A stretch of 64,000 bases of DNA from Methylovorus mays (GCF_020531915.1 NZ_JAJAVG010000004.1:829678-893677), one strand, 5' to 3'; shown: positions 1 to 8,820, counted from the first letter of the stretch. Program-made: numbers and translations. The notes: generated by a model not told the origin, from the sequence alone.

Positions 1-455
1 CCAAGGAGATGCCGGCGAGGCAGCTCTCGGTGCCGGTCACCGAGAGCGTACTCGACAAAGAGGTCGTGCACAGTGTGCTGGCATCCCGGCCAACTCCAGC
101 TAAGTGACCGCACCACTGCTTCAAGGAGCGCAGTCCGACAGAGCGATGACCGGCTAGATTCTCGATGTCCGAAGGATCACTGAATTTCTCCAGGTATCCT
201 GGCGTTGCACAGATGAGCCGTTCGAGGAACGACACCCGCCTAGCGCAGATGTCCCCAGCGTAACGCGCAGTCCACGCCCTCCTGGACCAGGTCGGTCCAC
301 CCAGTGACCGATATCGCTCATCGGAAGCTCGATATCCGGGTAGCAGGCTAGGAAGTCCGGCAAGCCTGACAACAGGAAACTTCGCGCCAACGTGCGCTGA
401 ACCTCGATTTCGTAGTAAACCCTTGGGCAGCGCACCGCTGAAGGCGCCTTTAGTC
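1..455 (-). pseudogene. Decayed LysR-family regulator, second copy
   Basis: Read on the minus strand, this stretch matches the neighbouring intact regulator (548-1447) in broken frames. Near 300-420 it encodes RTLARSFLLSGLPDF and YPDIELPMSD, matching residues from about 103 of the intact protein. Near 10-60 it encodes STLSVTGTES, matching residues near 210. The aligned part spans roughly residues 82-231 and requires frame changes. The DNA-binding N-terminus is missing and the C-terminal end runs off the window. It is best read as a relic of a duplicated LysR gene. Divergence from the intact copy is considerable, so the duplication is old or the two copies arrived separately. Confidence 0.75.
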
Positions 456-547
456 TGCGACTTCTCGCTGGCGACTCTCGCCGGGGGGGCTTGACCGGTT
501 GACTGCACGTGGGGCGTTCACAGAGAGCGCCACGTAGAGACAGGCAC

Positions 548-1447
548 TCAGCGGGACGCGCCACGCGTCTTGAACTCATTGCTTGCCCAGTCGAGGAACA
601 CGCGTACGCGTGGCGACAATTGCCGGTTGCGCGGATAGACGAGCGACACTGGCGCCGACGGCGGCGGCCGTTCACGCAGCACGGCGACGAGGCTGCCGCG
701 CTTGAGGTCTTCATCGATATGGAAGCGCGGCATCTGCGCTAGACCGAAACCAAGCCGTGTGCTGGCCAGATAGCTTTCCGGTCCTGTCACCGATAGCGTG
801 GCCGGTAGCGTGATGCTTTCGTGCGCCTCGCCGCCGGTGAATTCGAGCGGCATCAAGTTGCCACTCGAAATCAGGCGGATGCCCACCATACGATGCCCGG
901 CGAGGGAAGCGACATCGGTCGGCGTGCCGAACTTCTTCAGATAGCCGGGCGTGGCGCAGGTCACGCGTTCCAGCATGGCCACCTGCCGCGCGACGAGATC
1001 GCTGTCCGGCAGCCTGCCGTAGCGCAGCGCGCAATCCATACCTTCCTGCACCAGATCGATCCACCGGTCGCTTTCGCTCATCGAGAGTTCGATGTCCGGA
1101 TAGTGCTCGAAAAACGATGGCAAGCCGGGCATGAGAAAGTGGCGAGCAAGAGTACCCTGTACTTCGACACGCAACTGCCCCTTGGGTTGCGCGCCAAGAA
1201 AGGCTCCTTCCGCGTCCTCCAGGTCGTCCAGGATGCGGACGCATCGCTGGTGAAAAGCCTCACCGTCAAGCGTCGGACGCACCACGCGTGTGGTCCTCTG
1301 TAGCAGCCGCACACCCAGCCTGGCTTCCATCTCGGCGACTACTTTCGTTGCTGTCGAGCGAGGGATTTCCAAGTCGTTTGCCGCCAACGTGAAGCTGCGC
1401 CGCTCCACGATGCGCACAAAGAGCCTTAGTGCATCCAAACGATCCAT
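548..1447 (-). CDS. LysR-family transcriptional regulator
   Basis: This 299-residue protein has normal LysR length. A winged helix-turn-helix fills residues 1-60, with the recognition region LEIPRSTATKVVAEMEARLG followed by LLQRTTR. The remainder is a periplasmic-binding-like effector domain. It is transcribed away from the SDR gene at 1582, the classic layout in which a LysR protein controls itself and a divergent enzyme gene from one intergenic region. The effector is unknown; given the neighbours a carbonyl or quinone-type compound is possible, but that is inference. A decayed second copy lies just downstream at 1-455. Confidence 0.93.
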   Translation of the reverse strand: MDRLDALRLFVRIVERRSFTLAANDLEIPRSTATKVVAEMEARLGVRLLQRTTRVVRPTLDGEAFHQRCVRILDDLEDAEGAFLGAQPKGQLRVEVQGTLARHFLMPGLPSFFEHYPDIELSMSESDRWIDLVQEGMDCALRYGRLPDSDLVARQVAMLERVTCATPGYLKKFGTPTDVASLAGHRMVGIRLISSGNLMPLEFTGGEAHESITLPATLSVTGPESYLASTRLGFGLAQMPRFHIDEDLKRGSLVAVLRERPPPSAPVSLVYPRNRQLSPRVRVFLDWASNEFKTRGASR

Positions 1448-1581
1448 GACATGTTCCCCAGATTACCCATTGTTCGTCCTCAAGAAATAGTGATGTGCAC
1501 TTTACACCGATTATCTCTGGCCGGGGAGATCGCATAGTTCTTCTAACGCCGCGATCCCCGCGGCCTGAAAGGAGAACTTCC
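1448..1581. promoter_or_regulatory. Divergent LysR/SDR control region with inverted repeat
   Basis: The gap between the LysR gene and the first SDR holds an imperfect inverted repeat: CGGGGAGATCGC at 1522-1533 and GCGATCCCCG at 1551-1560, with flanking GGCC on both sides. The dyad lies about 20 bp before the SDR start codon, so it could be an operator or a hairpin in the leader. A short dyad-like TGTGCACTTTACA near 1494-1506 has T-N11-A spacing, a weak LysR-box feature. The SDR ribosome site is AAAGGAGA, just before the ATG at 1582. Confidence 0.5.
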
Positions 1582-2322
1582 ATGACTACCCCTCAAGAGA
1601 AAATTGCCCTAGTGACGGGCGCATCGCGTGGCATCGGTGCGGCCATTGCCCGACGTCTGGCCGCGGATGGCTTCACCGTCGTTGTCAACTACGCCGGCAA
1701 TGCGACCGAGGCCGAACAAGTGGTCGCCGATATCGAGAAGTCCGGCGGACGCGCGATCAGTGCCCAGGCCGATGTCAGCGACGCGGCCGCCGTGTCGCGC
1801 CTGTTCGACGGTGCCGAAGCGGCCTACGGCGGCATCGACGTTCTCGTCAATAACGCCGGCATCATGAAGCTCGCGCCGCTTGCCGATAGCGATGACGCGT
1901 TGTTCGATAGCCAAGTCGCCGTCAACCTGAAAGGCACCTTCAACACGTTGCGCCTCGCATCGCGCCGCCTGCGCGATGGCGGCCGGATCATCAACTTCTC
2001 CACCAGCGTAATCGGGTTGAGGCTGGAGAACTATGGCGTCTATGCCGCGACCAAGGCTGCCGTGGAGACGCTGACCGCCATCCTGTCGAAGGAGCTGCGC
2101 GGCCGTTCGATTACGGTCAACGCCGTGGCACCTGGTCCGACCGCGACCGATCTGTTCCTTCACGGCAAGTCCCCTGAATTGATCGAGCGCATGTCGAAGA
2201 TGAACCCGCTGGAACGCTTGGGTACGCCGGATGACATCGCACATGCGGTGGCCTTCCTGGCCAGTCCGGCCGGCGGCTGGATCAACGGCCAGGTTCTGCG
2301 CGCAAACGGCGGGATGGTCTGA
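1582..2322 (+). CDS. Short-chain dehydrogenase/reductase (classical SDR)
   Basis: This NAD(P)-dependent oxidoreductase has 246 residues. The cofactor motif TGASRGIG is at 12-19, NNAG at 90-93, the catalytic serine near 140, and the YxxxK pair at Tyr154/Lys158. The C-terminus has the usual GxxxxANGG-type ending. I chose the ATG at 1582 because it follows AAAGGAGA and starts the Rossmann fold directly; an upstream in-frame start at 1495 would add 29 residues inside the control region. It faces a LysR gene and is followed by a second SDR after 53 bp, so the two may be cotranscribed. The substrate is unknown. Confidence 0.92.
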   Translation: MTTPQEKIALVTGASRGIGAAIARRLAADGFTVVVNYAGNATEAEQVVADIEKSGGRAISAQADVSDAAAVSRLFDGAEAAYGGIDVLVNNAGIMKLAPLADSDDALFDSQVAVNLKGTFNTLRLASRRLRDGGRIINFSTSVIGLRLENYGVYAATKAAVETLTAILSKELRGRSITVNAVAPGPTATDLFLHGKSPELIERMSKMNPLERLGTPDDIAHAVAFLASPAGGWINGQVLRANGGMV

Positions 2323-2375
2323 TCACGGGTTTCCCCCCACCCGAATTCATAGTCTTTCCTATCAGGAGAACCTTC

Positions 2376-3272
2376 ATGAGCAAGATCATCCTCATCACCG
2401 GCGCTTCCAGCGGCTTCGGCCGCCTGACTGCCGAAGCGCTGGCTCGCGCCGGCCATACCGTCTATGCCTCGATGCGCAACACCGCCGGCCGCAATGCCGC
2501 GGTGGTCGAACAGATGTCCGCCTTCTCGAAGGACAACGGCGCGGACTTGCGCACGGTCGAACTGGACGTGCAATCGCAGGACTCGGCAGACGCCGCCGTG
2601 GCGCGCATCATCGCCGAGGCCGGTCGCATCGACGTGCTGATGCACAATGCTGGTCACATGGTGTTCGGTCCGGCCGAAGCCTTCACGCCCGAGCAGTATG
2701 CACAGCTCTACGACGTCAATGTGCTGAGCACGCAGCGCGTCAACCGCGCCGTGCTGCCGCACCTGCGCCGGCAGCGTGATGGGCTGCTGATATGGGTATC
2801 GAGCAGCAGTTCGGCCGGCGGCACGCCCCCTTATCTGGCACCTTACTTCGGTGCCAAGGCGGCGATGGATGCGATCGCCGTGCAGTACGCGCGCGAACTG
2901 TCGCGTTGGGGCATCGAGACCTCGATCATCGTGCCCGGTGCCTTCACCAGCGGCACCAACCATTTCGCCCATACCGGCACGCCAGCCGATGCGGCGCGCG
3001 CGGCCGAGTACGAGGCCGGTCCGTACGCGGGCTTTGGCGAACAGGTGCAGAAGGCCTTTGCCGAGATCGTGCCGGCGGATGCCGATGCGGGCCTGGTGGC
3101 CGAAGCGATCGTCAAGGTCGTTGATACGCCGTTCGGCAAGCGTCCGTTCCGCGTGCATATCGATCCGACCCAGGACGGCGCAGACGTCGGATTCACCGTG
3201 CTGGACCGCGTGCGTGCCGAGATGTTGCACCGAGTAGGACTTTCCGACCTGCTCAAGCCGCGGACCAATTGA
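2376..3272 (+). CDS. SDR family oxidoreductase
   Basis: This 298-residue SDR is longer than the classical 250. It has TGASSGFG at 8-15, HNAG at 90-93 (His replaces the usual first Asn), a serine-rich strand near 141-146, and the active pair Tyr157/Lys161. The extra C-terminal 40-50 residues are typical of SDRs acting on bulky or hydrophobic substrates, but the substrate cannot be named. AGGAGAACC precedes the ATG. It lies in a plus-strand run after the SDR at 1582. A degenerate copy of its last 55 or so codons sits at 3863-4041, beyond the DUF1097 gene. Confidence 0.92.
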   Translation: MSKIILITGASSGFGRLTAEALARAGHTVYASMRNTAGRNAAVVEQMSAFSKDNGADLRTVELDVQSQDSADAAVARIIAEAGRIDVLMHNAGHMVFGPAEAFTPEQYAQLYDVNVLSTQRVNRAVLPHLRRQRDGLLIWVSSSSSAGGTPPYLAPYFGAKAAMDAIAVQYARELSRWGIETSIIVPGAFTSGTNHFAHTGTPADAARAAEYEAGPYAGFGEQVQKAFAEIVPADADAGLVAEAIVKVVDTPFGKRPFRVHIDPTQDGADVGFTVLDRVRAEMLHRVGLSDLLKPRTN

Positions 3273-3370
3273 ACGGTCGAACCCCGAATGAGTTCGCCGA
3301 TCGCTGTTGCCTTCCTTGGGTGCGCGACCGGTGACTTGCCCAATGAAACCCTTATATCTTGGAGCATCCC

Positions 3371-3862
3371 ATGAGCCACGCTCGCCAATCTCCCACTTCT
3401 TTCATCATTACAACTCTCATTGCCGCTGTCACGGCCGCCGTCGCGGCAGCGAGCAGTGCGGCACTTTCGCTGCCCGTCTGGGCCATGTTCATCGGCTGGA
3501 TTGCATTCTTCACGCGCGGCATGAATACGCGAAGCGCCTTTGAAAATCTCGCTTGCGTCGGACTGGGCCTGACGATTGGTGCGATTGCGGCATTCAGCCT
3601 GCCGCACGTGGGATCTATCGTTGGGCCACGCTTGGCACTGCCTGTCGTAGTGTTTGTCGTCGCACTGCTCGTGGTTGCCATGCGCGGCATGCCAATCCTA
3701 AACAATCTGCTGGGCTACTTCCTCGGCCTGGTCGCGTGGTTCGCCGCACACCTGGAACCGTCCACCGAAAGCCTGGCGCATCTCCTGGGCGCTAGCACGA
3801 TCGGCTCGGCGGCGGGATGGGTCTCGCACTACATGCCAGCCAGAATCGTGAAGCCGTCCTAA
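3371..3862 (+). CDS. DUF1097 family inner-membrane protein
   Basis: The 163-residue hydrophobic protein has four to five predicted membrane segments and few charges. Its length and pattern fit the DUF1097 family, which includes E. coli YcdZ at the same length; the biochemical role of that family is not established. I start it at the ATG at 3371, preceded by TTGGAGCATCCC; a TTG at 3359 is also in frame but overlaps that ribosome site. It follows the SDR by about 100 bp on the same strand. Confidence 0.75.
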   Translation: MSHARQSPTSFIITTLIAAVTAAVAAASSAALSLPVWAMFIGWIAFFTRGMNTRSAFENLACVGLGLTIGAIAAFSLPHVGSIVGPRLALPVVVFVVALLVVAMRGMPILNNLLGYFLGLVAWFAAHLEPSTESLAHLLGASTIGSAAGWVSHYMPARIVKPS

Positions 3863-4041
3863 TGGCCGCGGCCATCGTGAAAATATTCAGTATGCCTTCG
3901 GCAAGCGGTTGCTTCGCTTGCACATCGATCCTGCTTAGGACGGTGCGGACTCGGGCTTCGCGCTATTGGGCCTCGTCCGCTCATAGAACTGCATCGGATT
4001 GGACTGTTCGACCTGTTCAAGCCGCGCCTCAATACGTAATA
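3863..4041 (+). pseudogene. Decayed 3' end of an SDR gene
   Basis: Directly after the DUF1097 stop codon the sequence parallels the last part of the SDR gene at 2376-3272. Matches include GCCATCGTGAA versus GCGATCGTCAA, CACATCGATCC versus CATATCGATCC, and GACCTGTTCAAGCCGCG versus GACCTGCTCAAGCCGCG. Frames are broken by stops and small indels, and no start codon or cofactor domain remains. It is a relic of a second copy, so the cassette LysR-SDR-SDR once existed in duplicate or was partly replaced. Protein products are not expected. Confidence 0.75.
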
Positions 4042-4117
4042 AGCCATCAACCACGCCACCTCAAAAGTGGGCGTGGCTGACGATCGGTATCGACAAACCC
4101 TGCGTTGGAGCACAGCC

Positions 4118-4747
4118 ATGCCATCCGTCGACACGTTGTTGCCCTTTGCCGGCATCTCGCTGCTGCTGGCGCTCACGCCGGGGCCAGACAATCTCTTCGT
4201 CCTCGTCCAATCCGCCCGCTACGGTGTGCGCTCCGGTCTTGCCACCGTATTGGGCCTATGTACGGGCCTGATGGCCCACACTGCTCTGGTGGCCGCGGGA
4301 CTTGGCGCCGTTCTGACGGCCTCGCTCACGGCCTTCACCATTCTCAAGGCCCTCGGTGCCGCGTATCTCGCCTTCCTCGCGTGGCAGGCGTTTCGTGCAC
4401 CAGTGGGCGTCACCGAGACATCGAAGCTGGAACTGCATTCCGTATGGCAATCGTATGCCAAGGGTGTCGCCATGAACCTAAGCAATCCTAAGGTGATCGT
4501 GTTTTTTCTGGCCTTTCTGCCGCAGTTCGTTACCGCCGAGCGGGGCCAAGTCACGCTGCAAATCGCCGTGCTGGGGCTGGTTTTTGCCGTTGCAGCCCTA
4601 GCGGTCTTCGCTGGCATTGCATGGACAGCCGGCGCAGTCGGTCAGACGTTCATGCGCTCGACCAGCCTGCAGCGCTGTTTGAACTGGTTCGCAGGAACAG
4701 TGTTCCTCGCACTGGCAGTTAAGCTCGCCGTGACCTCGCGTCGCTGA
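4118..4747 (+). CDS. LysE/RhtB family amino-acid or metabolite exporter
   Basis: This 209-residue membrane protein has about six hydrophobic segments and the family signature TPGPDNLFVLVQSARYG near the N-terminus. LysE/RhtB proteins export amino acids or small polar metabolites using the proton gradient; the substrate here cannot be predicted. The ATG at 4118, after TTGGAGCACAGCC, gives the standard family length; an earlier in-frame start at 4067 would add 17 unrelated residues. It stands after the SDR relic and 21 bp before the exported protein gene at 4769. Confidence 0.88.
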   Translation: MPSVDTLLPFAGISLLLALTPGPDNLFVLVQSARYGVRSGLATVLGLCTGLMAHTALVAAGLGAVLTASLTAFTILKALGAAYLAFLAWQAFRAPVGVTETSKLELHSVWQSYAKGVAMNLSNPKVIVFFLAFLPQFVTAERGQVTLQIAVLGLVFAVAALAVFAGIAWTAGAVGQTFMRSTSLQRCLNWFAGTVFLALAVKLAVTSRR

Positions 4748-4768
4748 AGCCCCATAAGACGTTCAATC

Positions 4769-5299
4769 ATGATGCGCCGCTCTCTCGCGATCTTTCTTTC
4801 CCTGCTCACGGTCGGGTGTGTTCTGTCCGTGGCACCGTGCCACACCACCCAGGCCGCCTCCACGATGAAGCCCTCCGTCACCTACTTGCACCTCTTGCGT
4901 CATACCCCGTTCTTCACGTCGCTCAATACATCGCAATTACGCTGGACAATCGACCATTCGCGCGAATGGGAGACCGACCCAGGAGCAGTTATCGCATCCG
5001 GACCAGGAGATTCTGCGATGACCGATGACTCGATCTGGATATTGCTCGACGGACGCTGGCAGTTGGAGGAGAACGGCCGCTCGCACCCGGCCGGCCATGC
5101 CGATCCAGGAAAGTGGTTCAGTGCGAACGAAGCCAGCGGCACTTGGCGGCTAGTCACGACTGAACACAGCTACGTTATGCGGATCACCCGCGAGGACATG
5201 GACATTATGTTGGCAAAGAACTTCACATTCGACTCGCATCTGCGCGATGGCAAGGCCTACTACAGGATGTTGTTCGGGCCGGCGGCGCCCCGCCCATAG
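4769..5299 (+). CDS. Putative exported protein, possible cNMP-binding-like fold
   Basis: The 176-residue product starts with an arginine-rich n-region and a hydrophobic stretch, and has cysteines at a lipobox-like LLTVGC and after VAP, so it is probably exported or a lipoprotein. The rest (TPFFTSLNTSQLRW, then WILLDGRWQLEENG) is reminiscent of the start and barrel of cyclic-nucleotide-binding domains, but the cNMP phosphate-binding motif is not visible. I do not recognise a defined family. It follows the LysE gene closely and may be cotranscribed with it. Confidence 0.55.
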   Translation: MMRRSLAIFLSLLTVGCVLSVAPCHTTQAASTMKPSVTYLHLLRHTPFFTSLNTSQLRWTIDHSREWETDPGAVIASGPGDSAMTDDSIWILLDGRWQLEENGRSHPAGHADPGKWFSANEASGTWRLVTTEHSYVMRITREDMDIMLAKNFTFDSHLRDGKAYYRMLFGPAAPRP

Positions 5300-5361
5300 A
5301 TGCCAGCAGCCAGATGGCAGAATTCATGTCCTTAGCTAGCTGTCTCGTCCTCGCTCGTAAA

Positions 5362-6342
5362 TTACCTGATCACCGTAATGCCGCTGACTTCATGAGGTGT
5401 ATATGGCGCCTCCAAGTCCTTGATCTCTTCATCGGTCAGTTTCACCGACAGCGCGGCGACGGCATCCACCAAGTGTTGCGCGCGGGTGGCGCCAATGATC
5501 GGTCCCGTGACACCCGGTTTCTGGAGTAGCCAGGCGAGCGCGACCTGAGCTCGAGGAATTCCGCGCGCCTGCGCGATTGCTCCGACTCTCTCAACGATCT
5601 GAGCGTCGCTTTCGACATAGAGTGATCGTCCGATCTTGTCGGTCTCCAGTCGACTGGTGGTCTCATCCCATGCCCGAGTGAGCCGACCGCGCGCCAAGGG
5701 ACTCCATGGGATTACCGCCAGCTCCTGGTCGCGGCAGAACGGCAGCATTTCGCGCTCCTCCTCGCGGTACAACAGGTTTAGGTGATTCTGCATGCTGACG
5801 AAGGGCGTCCATCCATTGAGGCGAGAAGTGTAGATTGCCTTGGCAAATTGCCATGTCGCCATGGAAGATGCCCCAATGTATCGAGCTTTACCTGCTTTCA
5901 CCACATCGTGCAGTGCCTCCAGCGTTTCTTCGATCGGTGTATCGAAATCCCAGCGATGGATCTGGTACAGATCCACGTAATCAGTGCCCAGCCGTCGCAG
6001 GCTGTTGTCGATCTCCGCGAATATCGCCTTACGTGACAGTCCGGCACCGTTCGGGCCAGCGTGCATACGCATGAATACCTTCGTTGCCAGTACGATCTCG
6101 TCGCGCCGAGCGTAGTCCTTGATCGCCCGACCAACGATTTCCTCCGACGTACCGTCGGAGTAGGCATTCGCCGTATCCAGAAAATTTATGCCAGTCTCCA
6201 GCGCTTGTTTAATGATCTCCCGACTGGCGGCTTCGTCCAGTGTCCAGGCGTGATCGCCGCGCGAAGCATCGCCAAAGCTCATGCAGCCGAGTACCAAGCG
6301 CGACACATCCATTCCCGTCCTGCCGAATTTCACGTACTCCAT
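5362..6342 (-). CDS. Aldo-keto reductase (YajO/Tas-like)
   Basis: This 326-residue NADPH-dependent aldo-keto reductase carries the catalytic tetrad Asp56, Tyr61, Lys88 and His129 (motifs FLDTANAYSDG, ATKVF, YQIHRWD). The C-terminal cofactor-binding segment, including PIIGATRAQHL, is intact. The early GCMSFGD motif resembles bacterial AKRs of the YajO type. The ATG follows AAGGATACAG. It is the last gene of a minus-strand group headed by the SDR at 9594, with a 269-bp gap before it, so a separate promoter is possible. Two other, mutually similar AKRs and a third AKR occur later in the island; this one is not their close relative. Confidence 0.92.
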   Translation of the reverse strand: MEYVKFGRTGMDVSRLVLGCMSFGDASRGDHAWTLDEAASREIIKQALETGINFLDTANAYSDGTSEEIVGRAIKDYARRDEIVLATKVFMRMHAGPNGAGLSRKAIFAEIDNSLRRLGTDYVDLYQIHRWDFDTPIEETLEALHDVVKAGKARYIGASSMATWQFAKAIYTSRLNGWTPFVSMQNHLNLLYREEEREMLPFCRDQELAVIPWSPLARGRLTRAWDETTSRLETDKIGRSLYVESDAQIVERVGAIAQARGIPRAQVALAWLLQKPGVTGPIIGATRAQHLVDAVAALSVKLTDEEIKDLEAPYTPHEVSGITVIR

Positions 6343-6611
6343 ATCTGTATCCTTAAAGATGTGTGGCGCCTTAGATGACTAGTCAGGCCGTGCCTGGACG
6401 CCAGGGGTTGATCAAGCGCAGTTCCCGAAAGGAGCGCGCGAAAAGTGCTCAAAGACTTCACGCACCAGATAGACCGAGTGGACATGATCCGCTCCTGGAC
6501 GATTGCGGTGTTCGTCTAGGAACGGTTTCATGCAATCGACGGGGACGGCAGCGCAGCCACGATACTTCGCAAGGTGTACTCGCCTCGGCCGTGGTGCGCT
6601 CATGCCGTTGT

Positions 6612-7745
6612 TCACGACCGCCCACTGAATGTCTGGATCTGTACCGACCGCCCCTGAAGCCACCAGGCAACCTGTGTGGGCCACGAGGCAAATGGGGCTT
6701 TGGGATCGACAGTGCCAAGTTCGGCTTCGGCATGTAGAGCGAAGTTCGGATCGGCCAGCGCCTCTCGGCCGATCGCGACAAGATCTGCCTGGCCGCTTTC
6801 CACGATAGCTTCCGCTTGACGACCATTGACGATCAGACCGACCGCAGCGGTGCCGATGCCTACTTCGCTGCGCACCTTCTGAGCATAGGGAACCTGGTAG
6901 CCATAGCTCGACGGGTACTCGTAGCGCGGGGCGATACCTCCCGACGAGCAGTCGACGATGTCTACACTGAGCGCTTTGAGACGACGGGCAAAGACTATCG
7001 TGTCCTCGATAGACATGCCCTCACGTAGGCCATCGACGGCAGAGACCCGCACGAAGAGCGGCTTATCCTGCGGCCAGATCGCTCGCACTGCCTGTACGAC
7101 CTCCAAGGGAAAACGCATTCTGCCTTCGAGGTCGCCGCCGTACTCATCCTTTCGGTCGTTGGTCACGGGCGACAGAAAACTGTTGAGCAGGTAGCCGTGC
7201 GCGCAATGCACCTCGATCACATCGAAGCCGGCTGCGTCGGCACGTCGCGCCGCGTCGACGAAAGCCTGTTTAACATCGGCCATTGTCGCGCTTGTCAAAG
7301 CCGTAGGCTTTAACCAGCCATCGGCATACGGCTTGTTGGAGGCAGAGACCACCGGCCACGGCTGCTCGCCGCGCTGGAAGTCGCTGTCATCGAGGGCGCC
7401 GTTACCTTGCCAAGGCCGCTGGCTGGCCGCCTTCGGCCCGGCATGCGCGATCTGGATGCCTGCCACGGCGCCGTACATCTTGAGCGCCTCCGCAATGCGC
7501 CGCAGGCCGGGGATGTGATCGTCCGACCAGAGGCCGAGATCGCCATGGGTGATACGGCCCTCGGGAACGACCGCCGTCGCTTCGACCATGATCAGGCCAA
7601 AGCCCCCCATGGCGAATCGCCCAAGATTGATGAGGTGATGATCGTTAACATAACCCTCCTGCGCCGAGTATTGGCACATCGGGGAAACGACCAAACGGTT
7701 GCGCAGTGTCACGTCGCGCAGCGCAACAGGTTCGAAGAGTTTCAC
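6612..7745 (-). CDS. Old yellow enzyme, class III (YqjM/XenA type)
   Basis: This 377-residue FMN-dependent ene-reductase of the NADH:flavin oxidoreductase family reduces activated C=C bonds, for example in enones, quinones and nitro compounds. SPMCQYSA supplies Cys24 and Tyr26, characteristic of the thermophilic-like YqjM/XenA class, and VHCAHGYL supplies the substrate-binding His180/His183 pair. The phosphate-binding GLI and AIGREALADP segments near the C-terminus are present. The start codon is GTG after AAGGATCGG. The downstream neighbour is an AKR and the upstream neighbours are ABM-domain proteins and an SDR, consistent with an electrophile-reduction cluster. Confidence 0.93.
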   Translation of the reverse strand: MKLFEPVALRDVTLRNRLVVSPMCQYSAQEGYVNDHHLINLGRFAMGGFGLIMVEATAVVPEGRITHGDLGLWSDDHIPGLRRIAEALKMYGAVAGIQIAHAGPKAASQRPWQGNGALDDSDFQRGEQPWPVVSASNKPYADGWLKPTALTSATMADVKQAFVDAARRADAAGFDVIEVHCAHGYLLNSFLSPVTNDRKDEYGGDLEGRMRFPLEVVQAVRAIWPQDKPLFVRVSAVDGLREGMSIEDTIVFARRLKALSVDIVDCSSGGIAPRYEYPSSYGYQVPYAQKVRSEVGIGTAAVGLIVNGRQAEAIVESGQADLVAIGREALADPNFALHAEAELGTVDPKAPFASWPTQVAWWLQGRSVQIQTFSGRS

Positions 7746-7784
7746 TTTTCCGATCCTTTTTAGTGAGGTTTTAAGTTGCGCTGG

Positions 7785-8132
7785 TTATCCGGCGATATTG
7801 GTGACCATTGAGCAACGGCGCAGATCCATTTCACCTTCCAGCACTTCAGGAAGTGCCGCGACGAATGCCTTCATGTAGGGCTGCTCGAAATGCAACGTCA
7901 GATCAGCTTCTTCCTTCCAGTTTTCGTAGAGCACCCAGACATCCGGATCGTCATTCGAACGATGCAGGTCGTAATTGATGTTGCCAGCCTCGGCGCGCGA
8001 GGGTTCGACCAGGGCGCCGAGACGGCTTCCCAGTTCGTCACCGAGACCGGGCTTGGCTCGAATGAATGCGATGAGCGTGAGTTGTACGCCGTATGTCGGC
8101 GCCGGCGTGGCGAGTGTGGATTGTGCGGTCAT
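7785..8132 (-). CDS. ABM-domain (antibiotic biosynthesis monooxygenase-like) protein
   Basis: This 115-residue cytoplasmic protein has the small dimeric alpha/beta-barrel pattern of the ABM family: an N-terminal strand LTLIAFIRAKPG, then NINYDLHRSNDDPDVWVLYENW, then HFEQPYMKAF. Such proteins often act as cofactor-free oxygenases on quinones or polyketide-like rings (the YgiN type), but many have no known activity. GGAAG lies before the ATG. It sits 39 bp from the OYE gene and beside a second, exported ABM protein, so it is likely part of the same operon. Confidence 0.85.
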   Translation of the reverse strand: MTAQSTLATPAPTYGVQLTLIAFIRAKPGLGDELGSRLGALVEPSRAEAGNINYDLHRSNDDPDVWVLYENWKEEADLTLHFEQPYMKAFVAALPEVLEGEMDLRRCSMVTNIAG

Positions 8133-8253
8133 GATTTTCTTCCGAATCAGTAAAATTACGCTGCGTGCCGACCAGGTAGCGGCATCCTGCAGCCTTTAGC
8201 CAGGGCAACGCGCGTGGGTGTATCCAGCTTCCCGGATGCGCTCGTCCCTGAGC

Positions 8254-8718
8254 TCAACGGCATTCGGCGACAGAAGTGGGGTCCGTCGTCACGGGCGCTG
8301 GGCGCGGCGCCGGGGCGAGGTCGGCGACGAAGTTCAGGCCGCCCGCGCCTTCCGTGAGCGGACGCGCCAGGTTCTGCTCGAACATCGCGAAGAGCGCCTT
8401 GGTATAGGGACGCTCGAAGTGACTGTCCAGAGCCTCCTTGTTGCGCCAGATTTCGTAGAGAACATAGCTACGCTCGGCACCGAGAACCTTGTGGACATTG
8501 AAAGTCACGTTGCCGGGCTCCAGGCGAGAGCAAGTGACTGAGCGCTGGAAAACCTTCTCGAACTCGGCTTCGGCGCCCGGCTTCACGTCGAAGTTGACGA
8601 CGAGGGCAACTTCGCCGGTAGGCCCTGCCTTGATATCAAGGGCCAACGCGCTTTGCGACGAAATGATTGCCGTTGCGGCGACGAAAGCGCCCAGGATGTA
8701 TTTCTTGAAGTTATTCAT
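8254..8718 (-). CDS. Exported ABM-domain protein
   Basis: The 154-residue product has a clear signal peptide (MNNFKKYIL, hydrophobic core, SQSALA cleavage region) followed by an ABM domain at about residues 34-120 (LVVNFDVKPGAEAEFEKVF, SYVLYEIWRNKEAL, HFERPYTKALF) and a proline-rich tail. An exported ABM protein is less common than the cytoplasmic form. AGGAGAATCTG precedes the ATG. It lies in the minus-strand run between the SDR at 8821 and the cytoplasmic ABM gene at 7785, which suggests a paired role in handling one compound inside and outside the membrane; that is inference. Confidence 0.82.
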   Translation of the reverse strand: MNNFKKYILGAFVAATAIISSQSALALDIKAGPTGEVALVVNFDVKPGAEAEFEKVFQRSVTCSRLEPGNVTFNVHKVLGAERSYVLYEIWRNKEALDSHFERPYTKALFAMFEQNLARPLTEGAGGLNFVADLAPAPRPAPVTTDPTSVAECR

Positions 8719-8820
8719 CAGATTCTCCTAAAAGGTTTGAGTATTCAGCGGCTTATCCCGGAACGGGATGACGTTGTAATCGGGATAAGCACCGCCGGAT
8801 GTCTGGCAGGTCGTCTTCGA

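Noticed and set aside
2160..3230. A 356-codon minus-strand frame
   Set aside because: It is antisense to the two SDR genes, both of which have full catalytic motifs.
6343..6611. Minus-strand frames between OYE and AKR, e.g. one encoding DHVHSVYLVREVFEHF
   Set aside because: They looked protein-like, and a frame break might join them to a C-terminus near 6375, but I could not recognise a family or a consistent start, so they may be chance or an unidentifiable relic.
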